Source: Paraburkholderia agricolaris
Lineage (GTDB): Bacteria > Pseudomonadota > Gammaproteobacteria > Burkholderiales > Burkholderiaceae
Direction of reading: 5' to 3'
DNA length: 64,000 nt
Assembly: GCF_009455635.1 (NCBI RefSeq)
Contig: NZ_QPER01000002.1
Coordinates: 620,001-684,000 of the forward strand
How positions within the stretch are numbered: position 1 is the first letter of the stretch; each line of letters begins with the position of its first letter. The notes below the pieces were generated by a model. The model had not been told where the DNA came from, made no database searches, and was given only the letters and a program-made list of their open reading frames with translations. The translations under genes and the position numbers were made by a program. Shown one piece after another: positions 9,275 to 17,773 of the stretch.

Positions 9275-10684
9275 TTAGTGCTTGGGTGTGGTCGACGTCT
9301 GCGGGATGCTGCCGCCGAGTCCACCTGTGAGGCCGCCGAGCAGGTTCGTCAACGGAGCGAGCGGAGACGACCCGCCACTTGTGCCACCGAGTACGCCGGT
9401 GATGGTGCCGACCAGGTTGGTCAGTGGCGCAACCGGGCTGGCCGAGGAGCCAGTCGACGAGCCGTGCGAGGTACCGCCTCCCAGGCCGCCGGTTAGTCCA
9501 CCGAGCAAGGTGGTCACCGGTGCGAGGGGGCCGCTGCTGCCTTGCGAGGTGCCGCCGCCCAGGCCACCGGTCAGTCCGCCGAGCAAGGTGGTCACCGGCG
9601 CGAGCGGGCCGCTGCTGCTTTGCGAGCCGCCGCTCACCGAACCTACCGACAGGCCGCCGAGCAACGCGGTCACAGGTGCCAGCAGGCCGCCGTTGCTATG
9701 TCCGCTCGAGCCGCCTGTCACGCCCTTTGAGCCGCCGATTGCGCCGTTGCCCACACCATTGCCGTTTCCGCTGCCGCTGTTGTTGCCTACGGTGATCGGC
9801 AAGATAGGCACGCTAACCGCGCCGACACTGACGACCAGATTCACGATCGGGTCAAGAAGGCCGCTGGTGGTCTGGTTGCCATTACCGGCACCGGCTCCTG
9901 TGGAACCGCCGGAGCCGCTGGAGCCGCCATGACCACCGGTTCCAGTGCCGCCACCGTTCCCACCGGAGCCGCCCGATCCACCGGAGCCGCCCGATCCACC
10001 GTGGCCACCGTCTCCGGAACCGCCGCCGTTCCCACCGCCCCAGCCGCCATGGCCTCCGTTTCCAGAGCCACCCGAACCGCCCGAATTCCCCGAACCACCC
10101 GAGCCACCCGAGCCACCCGAGCCACCCGAGCCACCCGAGCCACCCGAGCCACCCGAGCCACCCGAGCCACCCGACCCACCCGACCCACCCGAACCGCCCG
10201 AGCCACCCGAGCCACCCGAGCCACCCGAGCCACCCGAGCCGCCCGAGCCACCCGAACCACCCGAACCACCGTGGCCACCATCCCCAGATCCACCACCGTT
10301 CCCACTACCCGAACCGCCGGATCCGCCATCTCCTGAACCGCCACCGTACCCACCGCCATACCCGCCATAACCACCCAATCCACCACCTGCAAAACCGCCT
10401 CCGTACCCCGAGCCGGAAACCGTCACGCCGCCCCAGGTCGTGCTGCCGCTAAAACCGGAGCCACTACTCACGCCCGAACCGCTGCCGGTCCATCCGCTGG
10501 GCGCGCCGCTGCCTCCTGTCCATGAGAATCCCGATCCCGGTTGCCCGGTGCTCGTCCATCCGCCGCCTTGCGTCATTGAGGGAGGAGTGGGGGCGGTGAC
10601 ATCTCCAGCGTGAGCCGGGGTCGCTAGCGACCACCATAGGAGTGCGCTTGCCGACGCAACGAGAGTGCGTTTGAAGGGAGCCAT
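9275..10684 (-). CDS. Exported collagen-like GGS-repeat protein
   Basis: 469-residue secreted low-complexity protein of the kind often labelled collagen-like triple-helix-repeat protein in Burkholderia relatives. A signal peptide (MAPFKRTLVASAS...ATPAHA, cleavage about residue 26) is followed by a Gly/Ser/Trp-rich region, a long uninterrupted Gly-Gly-Ser tract, and a C-terminal half made of degenerate repeats of the form LAPVTTLLGGLTGG. The start at 10684 is supported by AAAGGAC just upstream; the frame stays open to 10903 but that part looks non-coding. The gene is monocistronic and convergent with the T6SS operon. Function unknown; surface or matrix roles are only conjecture. Repeat number is probably variable between strains. 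Confidence 0.8.
   Translation of the reverse strand: MAPFKRTLVASASALLWWSLATPAHAGDVTAPTPPSMTQGGGWTSTGQPGSGFSWTGGSGAPSGWTGSGSGVSSGSGFSGSTTWGGVTVSGSGYGGGFAGGGLGGYGGYGGGYGGGSGDGGSGGSGSGNGGGSGDGGHGGSGGSGGSGGSGGSGGSGGSGGSGGSGGSGGSGGSGGSGGSGGSGGSGGSGGSGGSGGSGNSGGSGGSGNGGHGGWGGGNGGGSGDGGHGGSGGSGGSGGSGGNGGGTGTGGHGGSSGSGGSTGAGAGNGNQTTSGLLDPIVNLVVSVGAVSVPILPITVGNNSGSGNGNGVGNGAIGGSKGVTGGSSGHSNGGLLAPVTALLGGLSVGSVSGGSQSSSGPLAPVTTLLGGLTGGLGGGTSQGSSGPLAPVTTLLGGLTGGLGGGTSHGSSTGSSASPVAPLTNLVGTITGVLGGTSGGSSPLAPLTNLLGGLTGGLGGSIPQTSTTPKH
9466..9623 (-). repeat. Tandem ~78-bp coding repeat in the C-terminal half of the GGS protein
   Basis: Two adjacent copies of about 78 bp, each encoding the LAPVTTLLGGLTGGLGGGTS pattern, are nearly identical at DNA level. 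More degenerate copies flank them on both sides (9275-9465 and 9624-9700). This shows growth of the gene by internal duplication. Confidence 0.75.
10064..10270 (-). repeat. 9-bp minisatellite encoding (Gly-Gly-Ser)n
   Basis: Near-perfect tandem 9-mers (GAGCCACCC on the + strand, encoding GGS on the minus strand) run through this stretch with occasional third-position variants. This is a likely site of slipped-strand length variation. Being in units of nine, copy-number changes keep the frame. Confidence 0.9.
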
Positions 10685-11508
10685 GATTAGTCCTTTCGCG
10701 ATGAAATCGCGTCCTGATTGGTCAAAGGTGTAATCAGTGCCCCCGGAAAACCGCTGATCGGTCTTTCCTGAACGGTTGCTTTGAGCCCGACACCGCGCGT
10801 GTGTGCGCGTCGCCTTCGTATCGTTCTTCTGGAGCTGGCTGCGGTAGCGCCATGCTCGGATATGGCTTGCTCGGGCATTTGGCCGCTGCAAGTTCCGAGC
10901 CAATGCACTGGTAGCTCAACGCGGTACGCTCCGCGTATCGACCGTGCCGGAATTGAGTGGCGCGTGGTGCAGCGGGGCCTTGCTGGACGAGCTACACGAG
11001 ATGCAGTGCGAAACACCGTGACGGCGCAGCGCAGCGGGTGTTAAGTCCTGGATGTTACGTGTTCCCATCACGTCGAACGTAACCTGCCGTTACGCTATCC
11101 GGCTGCGCAGATAGTTCAGACAAAAGCTTCTGCCGTCATAATACGGACTCCGATCTATAAAGCCGCATGTTGGAAACACGCGTTTAGATTTACGCTGACT
11201 CCGTGATTCTCCAAAGCTGCAGCGGCACAGGCCGTATCAGCCGAACTTGAACTGTGTTCGCAGCCGGTTCTCACGGCGCAGGATCGGCGGCTTCATCTTT
11301 TCACTGGCGGCTGGCTGATATGCGTTGCATGCATGAAGTGATTTGTTTAATGCATTTGTAAGGATGGGCGGATTAAGGTCGAATGTCGGGCGCTGCGCGC
11401 CGGATGCAGTTCTGGCAACGGGCCCCGGCGTGACGGCGTGCTTACCGCACGTTTGCGATTGTTCACTCACGTCGCGCATTTCTTTAAAAGAATGACGAAA
11501 GGAAAAAC
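10685..11508. other. 824-bp gap: promoter regions plus a potF-like relic
   Basis: No convincing intact gene is seen on either strand. The left part must hold the promoter of the minus-strand GGS gene. Bases 11237-11304 contain a relic related to the 3' end of the PotF-like gene at 12389 (listed separately). The right end carries the AAAGGAA ribosome-binding site of the binding-protein gene starting at 11509. Confidence 0.6.
11237..11304 (-). pseudogene. Relic of the 3' end of a potF-like gene
   Basis: On the minus strand this stretch translates to MKPPILRRENRLRTQFKFG and a stop. That parallels the C terminus of the intact PotF-like protein encoded at 12389-13498 (MKSLTLS..., ILRLQNRLWTQLKSGR). 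The DNA also matches: CCGGTTCTcacGGCGCAGGAT here against CCGGTTCTgaaGGCGCAGGAT there. No upstream part of the gene can be recognised. The simplest reading is the remnant of a duplicated or displaced polyamine-binding-protein gene, with the amino-acid binding-protein gene now lying between the two. Confidence 0.6.
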
Positions 11509-12291
11509 ATGAAATCCCTGCTTGCAACCCTGACGATGGCGCTGCTCGCGGTATCGTCCGGCAGCGCCATCGCGAAGGATTGGTCGACCGTGCGCTTCGG
11601 TGTCGACGCGAGCTATCCGCCGTTCGAATCGAAATCCGCCGACGGCAAACTCGTCGGCTTCGACATCGATCTCGGCAATGAGATTTGCCGCCGCCTGAAC
11701 GCGCAGTGCGTGTGGGTCGAGAATGCGTTCGACGGGATGATTCCCGCACTGAAGGGGCGCAAGTTCGACGGCGTGCTATCGACGATGTCGATGACACCCG
11801 CGCGCCAGACACAGATCGCGTTCTCGTCGAAGGTATTCCGTATCCCGACACGCCTTGTCGCGAAGAAGGGCTCGACGCTCCTGCCGACGCCGCAGGCGCT
11901 GAAGGGCAAGCGAATCGGCGTCGAGCAGGGTTCGATCCAGGAAACATATGCGAAGACGTACTGGGAACCGGCCGGCGCGGTGATCGCGTCTTACCAGGAT
12001 CAGGATCTCGTTTACTCGGACCTGATTGCCGGGCGCATTGACGGATCGCTACAAAACGCCGTGCAGGCCGAGGTCGGATTCTTGCACACACCGCGAGGCA
12101 AGGACTTTGCATTTGCCGGTAATGCGCTTTACGACGCGAAGACGCTGGGAAGCGGGACCGCGATCGGTTTGCGCAAAGAAGATACCGACCTGAAGGCGAA
12201 GATCGACAAGGCGATCGCCGACATTCGCGCGGACGGCACGTACGACAGAATCGCGAAAAAGTATTTCGACTTCGACGTCTACGGTCAGTGA
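11509..12291 (+). CDS. Periplasmic lysine/arginine/ornithine-type binding protein
   Basis: 260-residue substrate-binding protein of polar-amino-acid ABC transporters (SBP family 3, HisJ/ArgT/ArtJ group). It has a cleavable signal peptide (MKSLLATLTMALLAVSSGSA, cleavage before KDW), the N-lobe start VRFGVDASYPPFES, the signature GFDIDLGNEICRRL, then FDGMIPALKGRKFD and RKEDTDLKAKIDKAIADI. These support binding of a basic amino acid, but the exact ligand cannot be told. No permease or ATPase gene is adjacent, so it is an orphan component serving a transporter encoded elsewhere. AAAGGAA precedes the ATG by a suitable distance. An imperfect hairpin (CCCGGCTCAC / GTGAGTCGGG, about 12316-12350) follows the gene. 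Confidence 0.88.
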   Translation: MKSLLATLTMALLAVSSGSAIAKDWSTVRFGVDASYPPFESKSADGKLVGFDIDLGNEICRRLNAQCVWVENAFDGMIPALKGRKFDGVLSTMSMTPARQTQIAFSSKVFRIPTRLVAKKGSTLLPTPQALKGKRIGVEQGSIQETYAKTYWEPAGAVIASYQDQDLVYSDLIAGRIDGSLQNAVQAEVGFLHTPRGKDFAFAGNALYDAKTLGSGTAIGLRKEDTDLKAKIDKAIADIRADGTYDRIAKKYFDFDVYGQ

Positions 12292-12388
12292 CAACAGACA
12301 GCCCGGCTCACGCGCGCGATTGAGCGGTGAGTCGGGTTGTGGTGATTCGCTCGCAGCAGCCGTTTGTGCGGCCCGAACAGCAGTGAAG

Positions 12389-13498
12389 TTATCGCCCGGA
12401 CTTGAGTTGCGTCCACAGCCGGTTCTGAAGGCGCAGGATATCGGCCGGCAACGGCAATGACAGTGTGAGCGATTTCATCTTGTCCCCGCGAGGGTAGACC
12501 GCTTCGTTATCGAGAATATCCGGCTTCACGTAAGCACGGGCAGCCGCGTTAGCGTTGGGATAGAAAACCTGATTGGTGATCGCCGCGCTAACCTTGGGCT
12601 GAAGGATGTAGTTGATCCATTGCATGGCAGCTTCAGGGTGAGGCGCATCTTTGGGAACCGCCATCAAATCGAACCACAGCACGCCATCGCCTTTGGGAAT
12701 GACGTAGCGAATCTCGTAGGCGCGATGGGCCTCTTGCGCACGCCGCTTCGCGATCCCGACGTCGCCTGACCACGCCAGCGCAATGCAGACATCGTTATTG
12801 GCCAGATCGTTGATGTAGCCGGACGAATTGAATTGCGTGATGTACGGCCGAATTGTTTTGAGCAGCTTGTACACGGCCTGATAATCCGCGGGGTTGGTGC
12901 TGTTGGGATCCTTATGCAGGTAGATCAGACCCACCGAAAACGCATCCTCCGCCGAGTCGAGTACGGAAACACCACAGGTTTTCAGCTTCGATACGTATTG
13001 CGGATCGAACAGCAGGTCCCAGCTATCGTAGGGGGCGTCCTTGCCTAATATCTGCGTCACTTTCGTGACGTTGTAACCGATGCCGTCCGTTCCCCATGAC
13101 CATGGCACGGTGTACTGATTGCCAGGATCGGCTGACGCAAGCATCTTCATGAGCATGGGATCGAGATTAGCCAGATTTGGAATCTTGCTCTTGTCGAGCT
13201 TCCGGTACACCCCCGCTTCAATCTGCTTGCCGGCATAGCTGGACGACGGCACCACGATGTCATAACCCGACGAACCGCTGAGCAACTTTGCCTGCAAGGT
13301 ATCGTCGCCATCATAGACGTCGTAGCGCGTGTGAATTCCGGTTTCCTTTTCGAACCCCGCTACGGTGTCGTCGGCAATATTGTCCGACCAGTTGTAGACA
13401 TTCAGTTCTTCGGCTTTGGCATGATTGGCCGTCGCGGCCAGCAGCCCCGATGCTGCGAGGATTCCAGTGAGGACAGTGATGAGCGGGCGGGATGTCAT
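12389..13498 (-). CDS. PotF-like polyamine ABC-transporter binding protein
   Basis: 369-residue periplasmic binding protein of the putrescine/spermidine family. Signal peptide with an ASGLLAATANHAKA region, then the diagnostic ELNVYNWSDNIADDTVAGFEKETGI start; later VPSSSYAGKQIEAGVYRKLD, VPWSWGTDGIGYN and LAWSGDVGIAKRRA. Length matches PotF (about 370). No potGHI genes are adjacent, so like its neighbour it is an orphan binding protein. It is convergent with the amino-acid binding protein and followed upstream by the aminopeptidase gene in the same direction, 52 bp away, so the two may share a transcript. A relic of its own 3' end lies 1.1 kb away at 11237-11304. Confidence 0.9.
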   Translation of the reverse strand: MTSRPLITVLTGILAASGLLAATANHAKAEELNVYNWSDNIADDTVAGFEKETGIHTRYDVYDGDDTLQAKLLSGSSGYDIVVPSSSYAGKQIEAGVYRKLDKSKIPNLANLDPMLMKMLASADPGNQYTVPWSWGTDGIGYNVTKVTQILGKDAPYDSWDLLFDPQYVSKLKTCGVSVLDSAEDAFSVGLIYLHKDPNSTNPADYQAVYKLLKTIRPYITQFNSSGYINDLANNDVCIALAWSGDVGIAKRRAQEAHRAYEIRYVIPKGDGVLWFDLMAVPKDAPHPEAAMQWINYILQPKVSAAITNQVFYPNANAAARAYVKPDILDNEAVYPRGDKMKSLTLSLPLPADILRLQNRLWTQLKSGR

Positions 13499-13550
13499 AG
13501 TGACCTTTCGGTTTTAATGAAGGAATTCAGGCAAGGGGAAGAAGCGTTAG

Positions 13551-14678
13551 TCAGTCAGCGAACGGGCGGATTGCATGATCGGCATCGCGGCGCCAGCCAA
13601 CCTGTTGCAGTGCTTTCAGTAGCCGGTCGACGCCGAGCGCGGGAACATGAACGTCTCTTCCATGCATATCTTCAGCAGCAACAAGTGCGTTGAGGATGGC
13701 TTCTTCGACTGCTTCCGCAGCCGCGACGAATAGCGGAGAGATGAAATCGTGGCTGACGCTGCGCAGGTTGATGACAGGTTCGCCCTGGTTGCCGTAATCC
13801 GCCGGCGGTATGCCGTGGTTGCCGACCGAGAACGCGATGAAGATGTCGCCGCTGGAATATTCCGTGCCGCCACCAACCCGGGCTAATCCAATGCTTGCCC
13901 GCCGGGCAAGCTGCGTGCACTGATGGGGAAGAAGCGGTGCGTCGGTGGCAAGCGTCACGACGATCGACCCCATGCCGGGCACGCCCGCCTGACGTTTGTC
14001 GAATGGCGACGGCAGATCCCGCAACACCTCCCCAACCGGATAGCCGGCCACACGCAATGCGTCGCGACGCCCGTAGTTCGCCTGGACCAGCGCACCGACG
14101 GTCCAGCCGCCGTCTTCTTGAGCGAGCTTGCGCGAGGCGGTTCCGATACCGCCTTTGAACTCATGACAGATCATGCCGGTGCCACCGCCAACCGACCCTT
14201 CGGCCACGGGTCCGCTGCGGGCCTTGGACTGCGCCTCGTGGACATGCGCCGCGGTGACGTGCTGACCCCAGATGTCGTTCAGTACGCCGTCGAAGGTTTC
14301 CAGCACCACCGGCATGCACCAGTACTGGCTATCGCCAACCAATGCGCGTTCGGCGGCGACGAGTGCATCGCGAACCACGCCAACGCTGTGCGTATTGGTG
14401 TACGCAACGGGCGTGGTCAGCAGGCCGGATTCGCGTATCCACTCGAGACCGGTGGCATCGCCGTTTCCATTGAGCACATGACAGCCGGCAAAACATGGCT
14501 CGAACCGGGCGATGCCAGGGCGCGGTTCGATGATCGTCACGCCGGTTCGAATCGACGCTTCTGCGCGATTTTCGACCAGGGTACGATGGCCGACTCTTAC
14601 GCCTTGCACGTCGGTGATGCTGTTAAACGGACCGGGCGTGCCGTGGCCAACTCGAACGCCAATGTCTCTGATACCCAT
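13551..14678 (-). CDS. P1-family (S58) aminopeptidase, DmpA-like
   Basis: 375-residue member of the DmpA/L-aminopeptidase D-esterase family, which hydrolyses N-terminal residues of peptides, amides or esters and matures by self-cleavage before a catalytic serine. Visible family elements: TDVQGVRVGH near the N terminus, GNGDATGLEWI, YTNTHSVGVVRDAL, SVGGGTGMICHEFKGGIGT, ALVQANYG, and GMGSIVVTLATDAPLLPHQ, which contains the Gly-Ser at which cleavage is expected. Length matches DmpA. AGGAGA stands just upstream of the ATG at 14678. It is divergent from a LuxR-type regulator and located upstream of the PotF-like gene, suggesting uptake and processing of amines or peptides under that regulator; this is inference. 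Confidence 0.87.
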   Translation of the reverse strand: MGIRDIGVRVGHGTPGPFNSITDVQGVRVGHRTLVENRAEASIRTGVTIIEPRPGIARFEPCFAGCHVLNGNGDATGLEWIRESGLLTTPVAYTNTHSVGVVRDALVAAERALVGDSQYWCMPVVLETFDGVLNDIWGQHVTAAHVHEAQSKARSGPVAEGSVGGGTGMICHEFKGGIGTASRKLAQEDGGWTVGALVQANYGRRDALRVAGYPVGEVLRDLPSPFDKRQAGVPGMGSIVVTLATDAPLLPHQCTQLARRASIGLARVGGGTEYSSGDIFIAFSVGNHGIPPADYGNQGEPVINLRSVSHDFISPLFVAAAEAVEEAILNALVAAEDMHGRDVHVPALGVDRLLKALQQVGWRRDADHAIRPFAD

Positions 14679-14801
14679 ACTTTTCTCCTGTGTTGCTCGT
14701 TGCGAGCAAACCTGTCGACGCGCATGCGGCGGGGTACGGAGATGGTAGGGTGGAGGGCAACGAGTGAAAATCAGGCCGAAGGGCTAGAACGATAATGCGG
14801 C

Positions 14802-14819
14802 CTACCCTTTAAGGGGTAG
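14802..14819. promoter_or_regulatory. Operator-like palindrome before the LuxR-type gene
   Basis: CTACCC-N6-GGGTAG at 14802-14819 is an inverted repeat with only one mismatched pair in 18 bases. It lies 16 bases upstream of the ATG of the LuxR-type gene and 124 bases upstream of the divergent aminopeptidase. Its position and symmetry suit a binding site for the adjacent regulator or an autoregulatory site. No experimental support. Confidence 0.5.
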
Positions 14820-14834
14820 TTGGGGGAGACCGGC

Positions 14835-15638
14835 ATGCAGCTTGAAGTATCGGACGTCGCGTTTCATCAGCGGCTTGGACGTCTGGTCGAGAAACTCGAC
14901 GACAAACAGTTCTGGCACGCGCTGATCGACCTGTTGCGCAAGGTGGTCCACGTTGACAACTGGGTGGTGGTGATTTTCTGGCCCAACGGAACACCCCAGT
15001 TGGTCGCGGAAATCCCGGCGCGCGCGCCCCACGACGAACTGTTCAAAGGGTATTTGAATAGCGTCTATTTGCTGGACCCTTTCTATCAATTCAGCCTGGG
15101 CGCGATCAGCCCGGGTGTGTATTGCCTCGACGAAGTGGCGCCCGATCATTTCCGCGAAACCGAATACTTTCGCCGCTATTTTTCGGTGAACGTGCTGGAA
15201 GACGAGGTGCAACTTCTGGCGCCATTGCCTGCGGGCGGCACGCTATCTGTATCGCTGGGTAGTGAACGCCGCTTTAGCTCGACTGAAATCGGCACGCTCT
15301 GTCTGTACGGCGCATGGTTGCTGCCGTTGATGTGCCATGCGCTGTCGGCGCAGACAGCGCTACTCCCGCCGCCGGTGCATTCGTCCACAGAAAGTGACCG
15401 GCGCCTTCACTTCGAAGAGGCGTTGCGCAAGCGCTCCAACGCTTCGCTGACCCATCGTGAGATTGAAGTCGCGCTGATGATTCTGGCCGGTCATTCGACC
15501 AAAAATATGGCAAAACTGCTTGGCGTGTCACCGGCCACCGCAAAGGTTCATCGGCGCAATCTTTACAGGAAGCTGAACATCTCATCGCAGTCGACGCTAT
15601 TTCTACTCATCATGGACGGAGAATCGGAGACAAGCTGA
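14835..15638 (+). CDS. LuxR-type HTH transcriptional regulator
   Basis: 267-residue regulator with a C-terminal LuxR/GerE helix-turn-helix (LTHREIEVALMILAGHSTKNM, then LGVSPATAKVHRRNLYRKL). The N-terminal ~190 residues are neither a phospho-receiver nor an obvious acyl-homoserine-lactone domain. They contain aromatic-rich segments (DNWVVVIFWPNG, LLDPFYQFSLG) of unassigned fold, possibly GAF/PAS-like. The ATG at 14835 has a GGGGGAG box 8 bases upstream and is preferred over a TTG at 14820. Divergent from the aminopeptidase/PotF-like genes, which are its likely targets. Confidence 0.85.
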   Translation: MQLEVSDVAFHQRLGRLVEKLDDKQFWHALIDLLRKVVHVDNWVVVIFWPNGTPQLVAEIPARAPHDELFKGYLNSVYLLDPFYQFSLGAISPGVYCLDEVAPDHFRETEYFRRYFSVNVLEDEVQLLAPLPAGGTLSVSLGSERRFSSTEIGTLCLYGAWLLPLMCHALSAQTALLPPPVHSSTESDRRLHFEEALRKRSNASLTHREIEVALMILAGHSTKNMAKLLGVSPATAKVHRRNLYRKLNISSQSTLFLLIMDGESETS

Positions 15639-15790
15639 AGCGGATGCTTTGAAACGCGCCCTTTTTTTTATACGCTGTTATCGATAGGCAGGCCGCAGAT
15701 CAGCTCATGGCAGGAGACGGGCCGCCTGGCGCTTGCGGGACGGCGCACCGTTCGTTGGCGGGGCCCTCACTCACTGAGAAGGAGCCATTC

Positions 15791-17716
15791 ATGGAATCGT
15801 CTTCAGGTCCGCAAGCGGGCGTCCAGGCCGGCCACGTCGGAGAACCTCGCCACGGGTCGATGCCCAAACTGGCGCTGGCCGCCATTGGCATTGTGTTCGG
15901 CGACATCGGCACCAGTCCGCTCTACACCATGAGCACGGTATTCGATTCGGGCCACGGACTGGTGCTCAACCGCTTCAACGTGCTGGGCGTGGTCTCGCTC
16001 ATCATCTGGTCGCTAATCATCGTGGTGACGCTCAAGTATGTGACGCTGATCATGCGCGCTCACAACCACGGCGAGGGCGGCATCATGGCGCTGCTGGCGC
16101 TGGCTTCCAGTTCGGTGATGGACCGCCCGCGGCTGCGCAACGGCTTGCTGCTTGCCGGTGTGTTCGGCGCGGCGCTGTTCTATGGCGACGGCGTGATCAC
16201 GCCGGCTATCTCGGTGCTCAGCGCGGTGGAAGGTCTGCAAGTGGCGGAGCCGCAGCTCAAACCCTACGTGGTATCGATCGCGCTGGTCGTGCTGGTCGCC
16301 TTGTTCCTCATGCAGCGGCGCGGCACGGCTGGTATCGGCGCGGTGTTCGGGCCGGTGATGGTGTTGTGGTTCGGCGTAATCGCGGTGGTCGGGTTGCTCA
16401 ACATCGGTCGCGCGCCGGCCATCCTGGACGCTTTCAATCCGCTCATGGGCCTCGAATTCCTGCTGCGCAATGGCTGGCGAGCCTTTGTGTCACTCGGCGC
16501 GGTGGTGCTGGCGCTGACCGGCGCCGAGGCGCTGTATGCCGACATGGGCCACTTCGGCGCGCCGCCGATCCGCCTGTCGTGGTTCGTTCTCGTGCTGCCC
16601 GCGCTGGCGCTCAACTACCTGGGTCAGGGTGCGCTGCTGTTGTCGGACCCCAAGACCGTGGACAACCCCTTCTTCCACCTGTTCCCGTCGGCGACGCTGT
16701 TCCCGATGGTGGTGCTAGCCACGGTGGCGACGGTGATCGCGTCGCAGGCGGTGATCAGCGGCGCGTTTTCTATGACCAGGCAGGCCATGCAACTGGGCTT
16801 CATGCCGCGCATGGGCATCATCTACACCTCGGAACGCGAAGTCGGCCAGATCTACGTACCCGCCATCAACTGGCTGCTGCTGATCGCGGTGGTGGGCGCC
16901 GTGCTGGGCTTCGGTTCCTCTACGGCGCTGGGTTCGGCCTATGGCATCGCCGTAACGGGCACCATGATGATCACCACCTTCCTCACGTTCTACGTGGTGC
17001 GCTACGCGTGGCACTACAACTGGTTGTTGTGCGTGCTGGCTACCGGCTTTTTCTTCGTCATCGACCTAGCGTTCTTCTCGGCCAATCTGCTCAAGTTCGT
17101 GGATGGCGGGTGGTTCCCGCTGCTGCTGGGCGCGATCATGTTCACCATCATGTCCACCTGGCATCGTGGCCGTGGGCTGATGATCGACGAAGCCCGCAGC
17201 CATGCCGGCACACAGCCGCTCGGCACCTACCTGGATTGCCTGTTCGCGAAGGAAACGATCCGCGTGCCCGGCACGGCAGTGTTCCTGAACATCGACGTCA
17301 ACGCTGTGCCGCACGCGTTGGTCAACAACCTGGAGCACAACCATGTGCTGCACGAACGCGCGCTGTTCGTGCACGTGACCAACCTGGATGTGCCCTATGT
17401 GCCACGCGAGCAGCGCGTGACAATCACGTCGCTGGGCCACGACTGCCATACCATCGTCGTGGCCTACGGCTTCAAGGACGAGGCCAACCTGCCGCAAGCG
17501 CTGCGCGACTGCGAGCCGAAGGGCCTGGTGATCGATCCGGCGCAGGTGTCCTATTTCCTCAGTCGTGCCACTGTGGTGGCGACCGGAGGCAAGGGCATGC
17601 CGGTGTGGCGCGAGCGATTGTTCAGCGTAATGGCGCACAATATCGGTAACCTCGCGGCTTATTTCAAGCTGACCGCGAACCGGGTGATCGAACTGGGCTC
17701 GCGGGTCGAAATATGA
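15791..17716 (+). CDS. kup: Low-affinity potassium transporter Kup
   Basis: 641-residue K+ uptake permease of the KUP/HAK/KT family. The diagnostic N terminus LALAAIGIVFGDIGTSPLYT is present, followed by about 12 membrane segments, HNHGEGGIMALLAL, FYGDGVITPAISVLSAVEGL and GAEALYADMGHFG. The hydrophilic C-terminal tail begins at about residue 470. Start at 15791 is preceded by AAGGAG; the frame is open from 15707 but the extra 28 residues are not typical. Presumed role is K+/H+ symport across the inner membrane. The DUF2235 gene follows after 57 bp. Confidence 0.95.
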   Translation: MESSSGPQAGVQAGHVGEPRHGSMPKLALAAIGIVFGDIGTSPLYTMSTVFDSGHGLVLNRFNVLGVVSLIIWSLIIVVTLKYVTLIMRAHNHGEGGIMALLALASSSVMDRPRLRNGLLLAGVFGAALFYGDGVITPAISVLSAVEGLQVAEPQLKPYVVSIALVVLVALFLMQRRGTAGIGAVFGPVMVLWFGVIAVVGLLNIGRAPAILDAFNPLMGLEFLLRNGWRAFVSLGAVVLALTGAEALYADMGHFGAPPIRLSWFVLVLPALALNYLGQGALLLSDPKTVDNPFFHLFPSATLFPMVVLATVATVIASQAVISGAFSMTRQAMQLGFMPRMGIIYTSEREVGQIYVPAINWLLLIAVVGAVLGFGSSTALGSAYGIAVTGTMMITTFLTFYVVRYAWHYNWLLCVLATGFFFVIDLAFFSANLLKFVDGGWFPLLLGAIMFTIMSTWHRGRGLMIDEARSHAGTQPLGTYLDCLFAKETIRVPGTAVFLNIDVNAVPHALVNNLEHNHVLHERALFVHVTNLDVPYVPREQRVTITSLGHDCHTIVVAYGFKDEANLPQALRDCEPKGLVIDPAQVSYFLSRATVVATGGKGMPVWRERLFSVMAHNIGNLAAYFKLTANRVIELGSRVEI

Positions 17717-17773
17717 GGTGACGGTTGCTGCACTGCGTGATGAACGTCTCGCAGGACGAGAAGGACCACAAAC

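Noticed and set aside
10064..10270. CRISPR-like periodicity
   Set aside because: Unit is 9 bp with no spacers; it is a coding minisatellite.
9945..10370. Pro/Glu-rich (EPP)n open frame on the + strand
   Set aside because: It is the exact antisense of the GGS tract; the minus frame has a signal peptide and ribosome-binding site, this one has neither.
11305..12112. Minus-strand ORF opposite the amino-acid binding protein
   Set aside because: Only its last ~20 codons (11237-11304) resemble a real protein; the rest is antisense Arg/Ser-rich sequence.
16366..17649. 427-codon + strand frame inside kup
   Set aside because: Arg/His/Gly-rich high-GC shadow frame; kup in the other frame has clear family motifs over its whole length.
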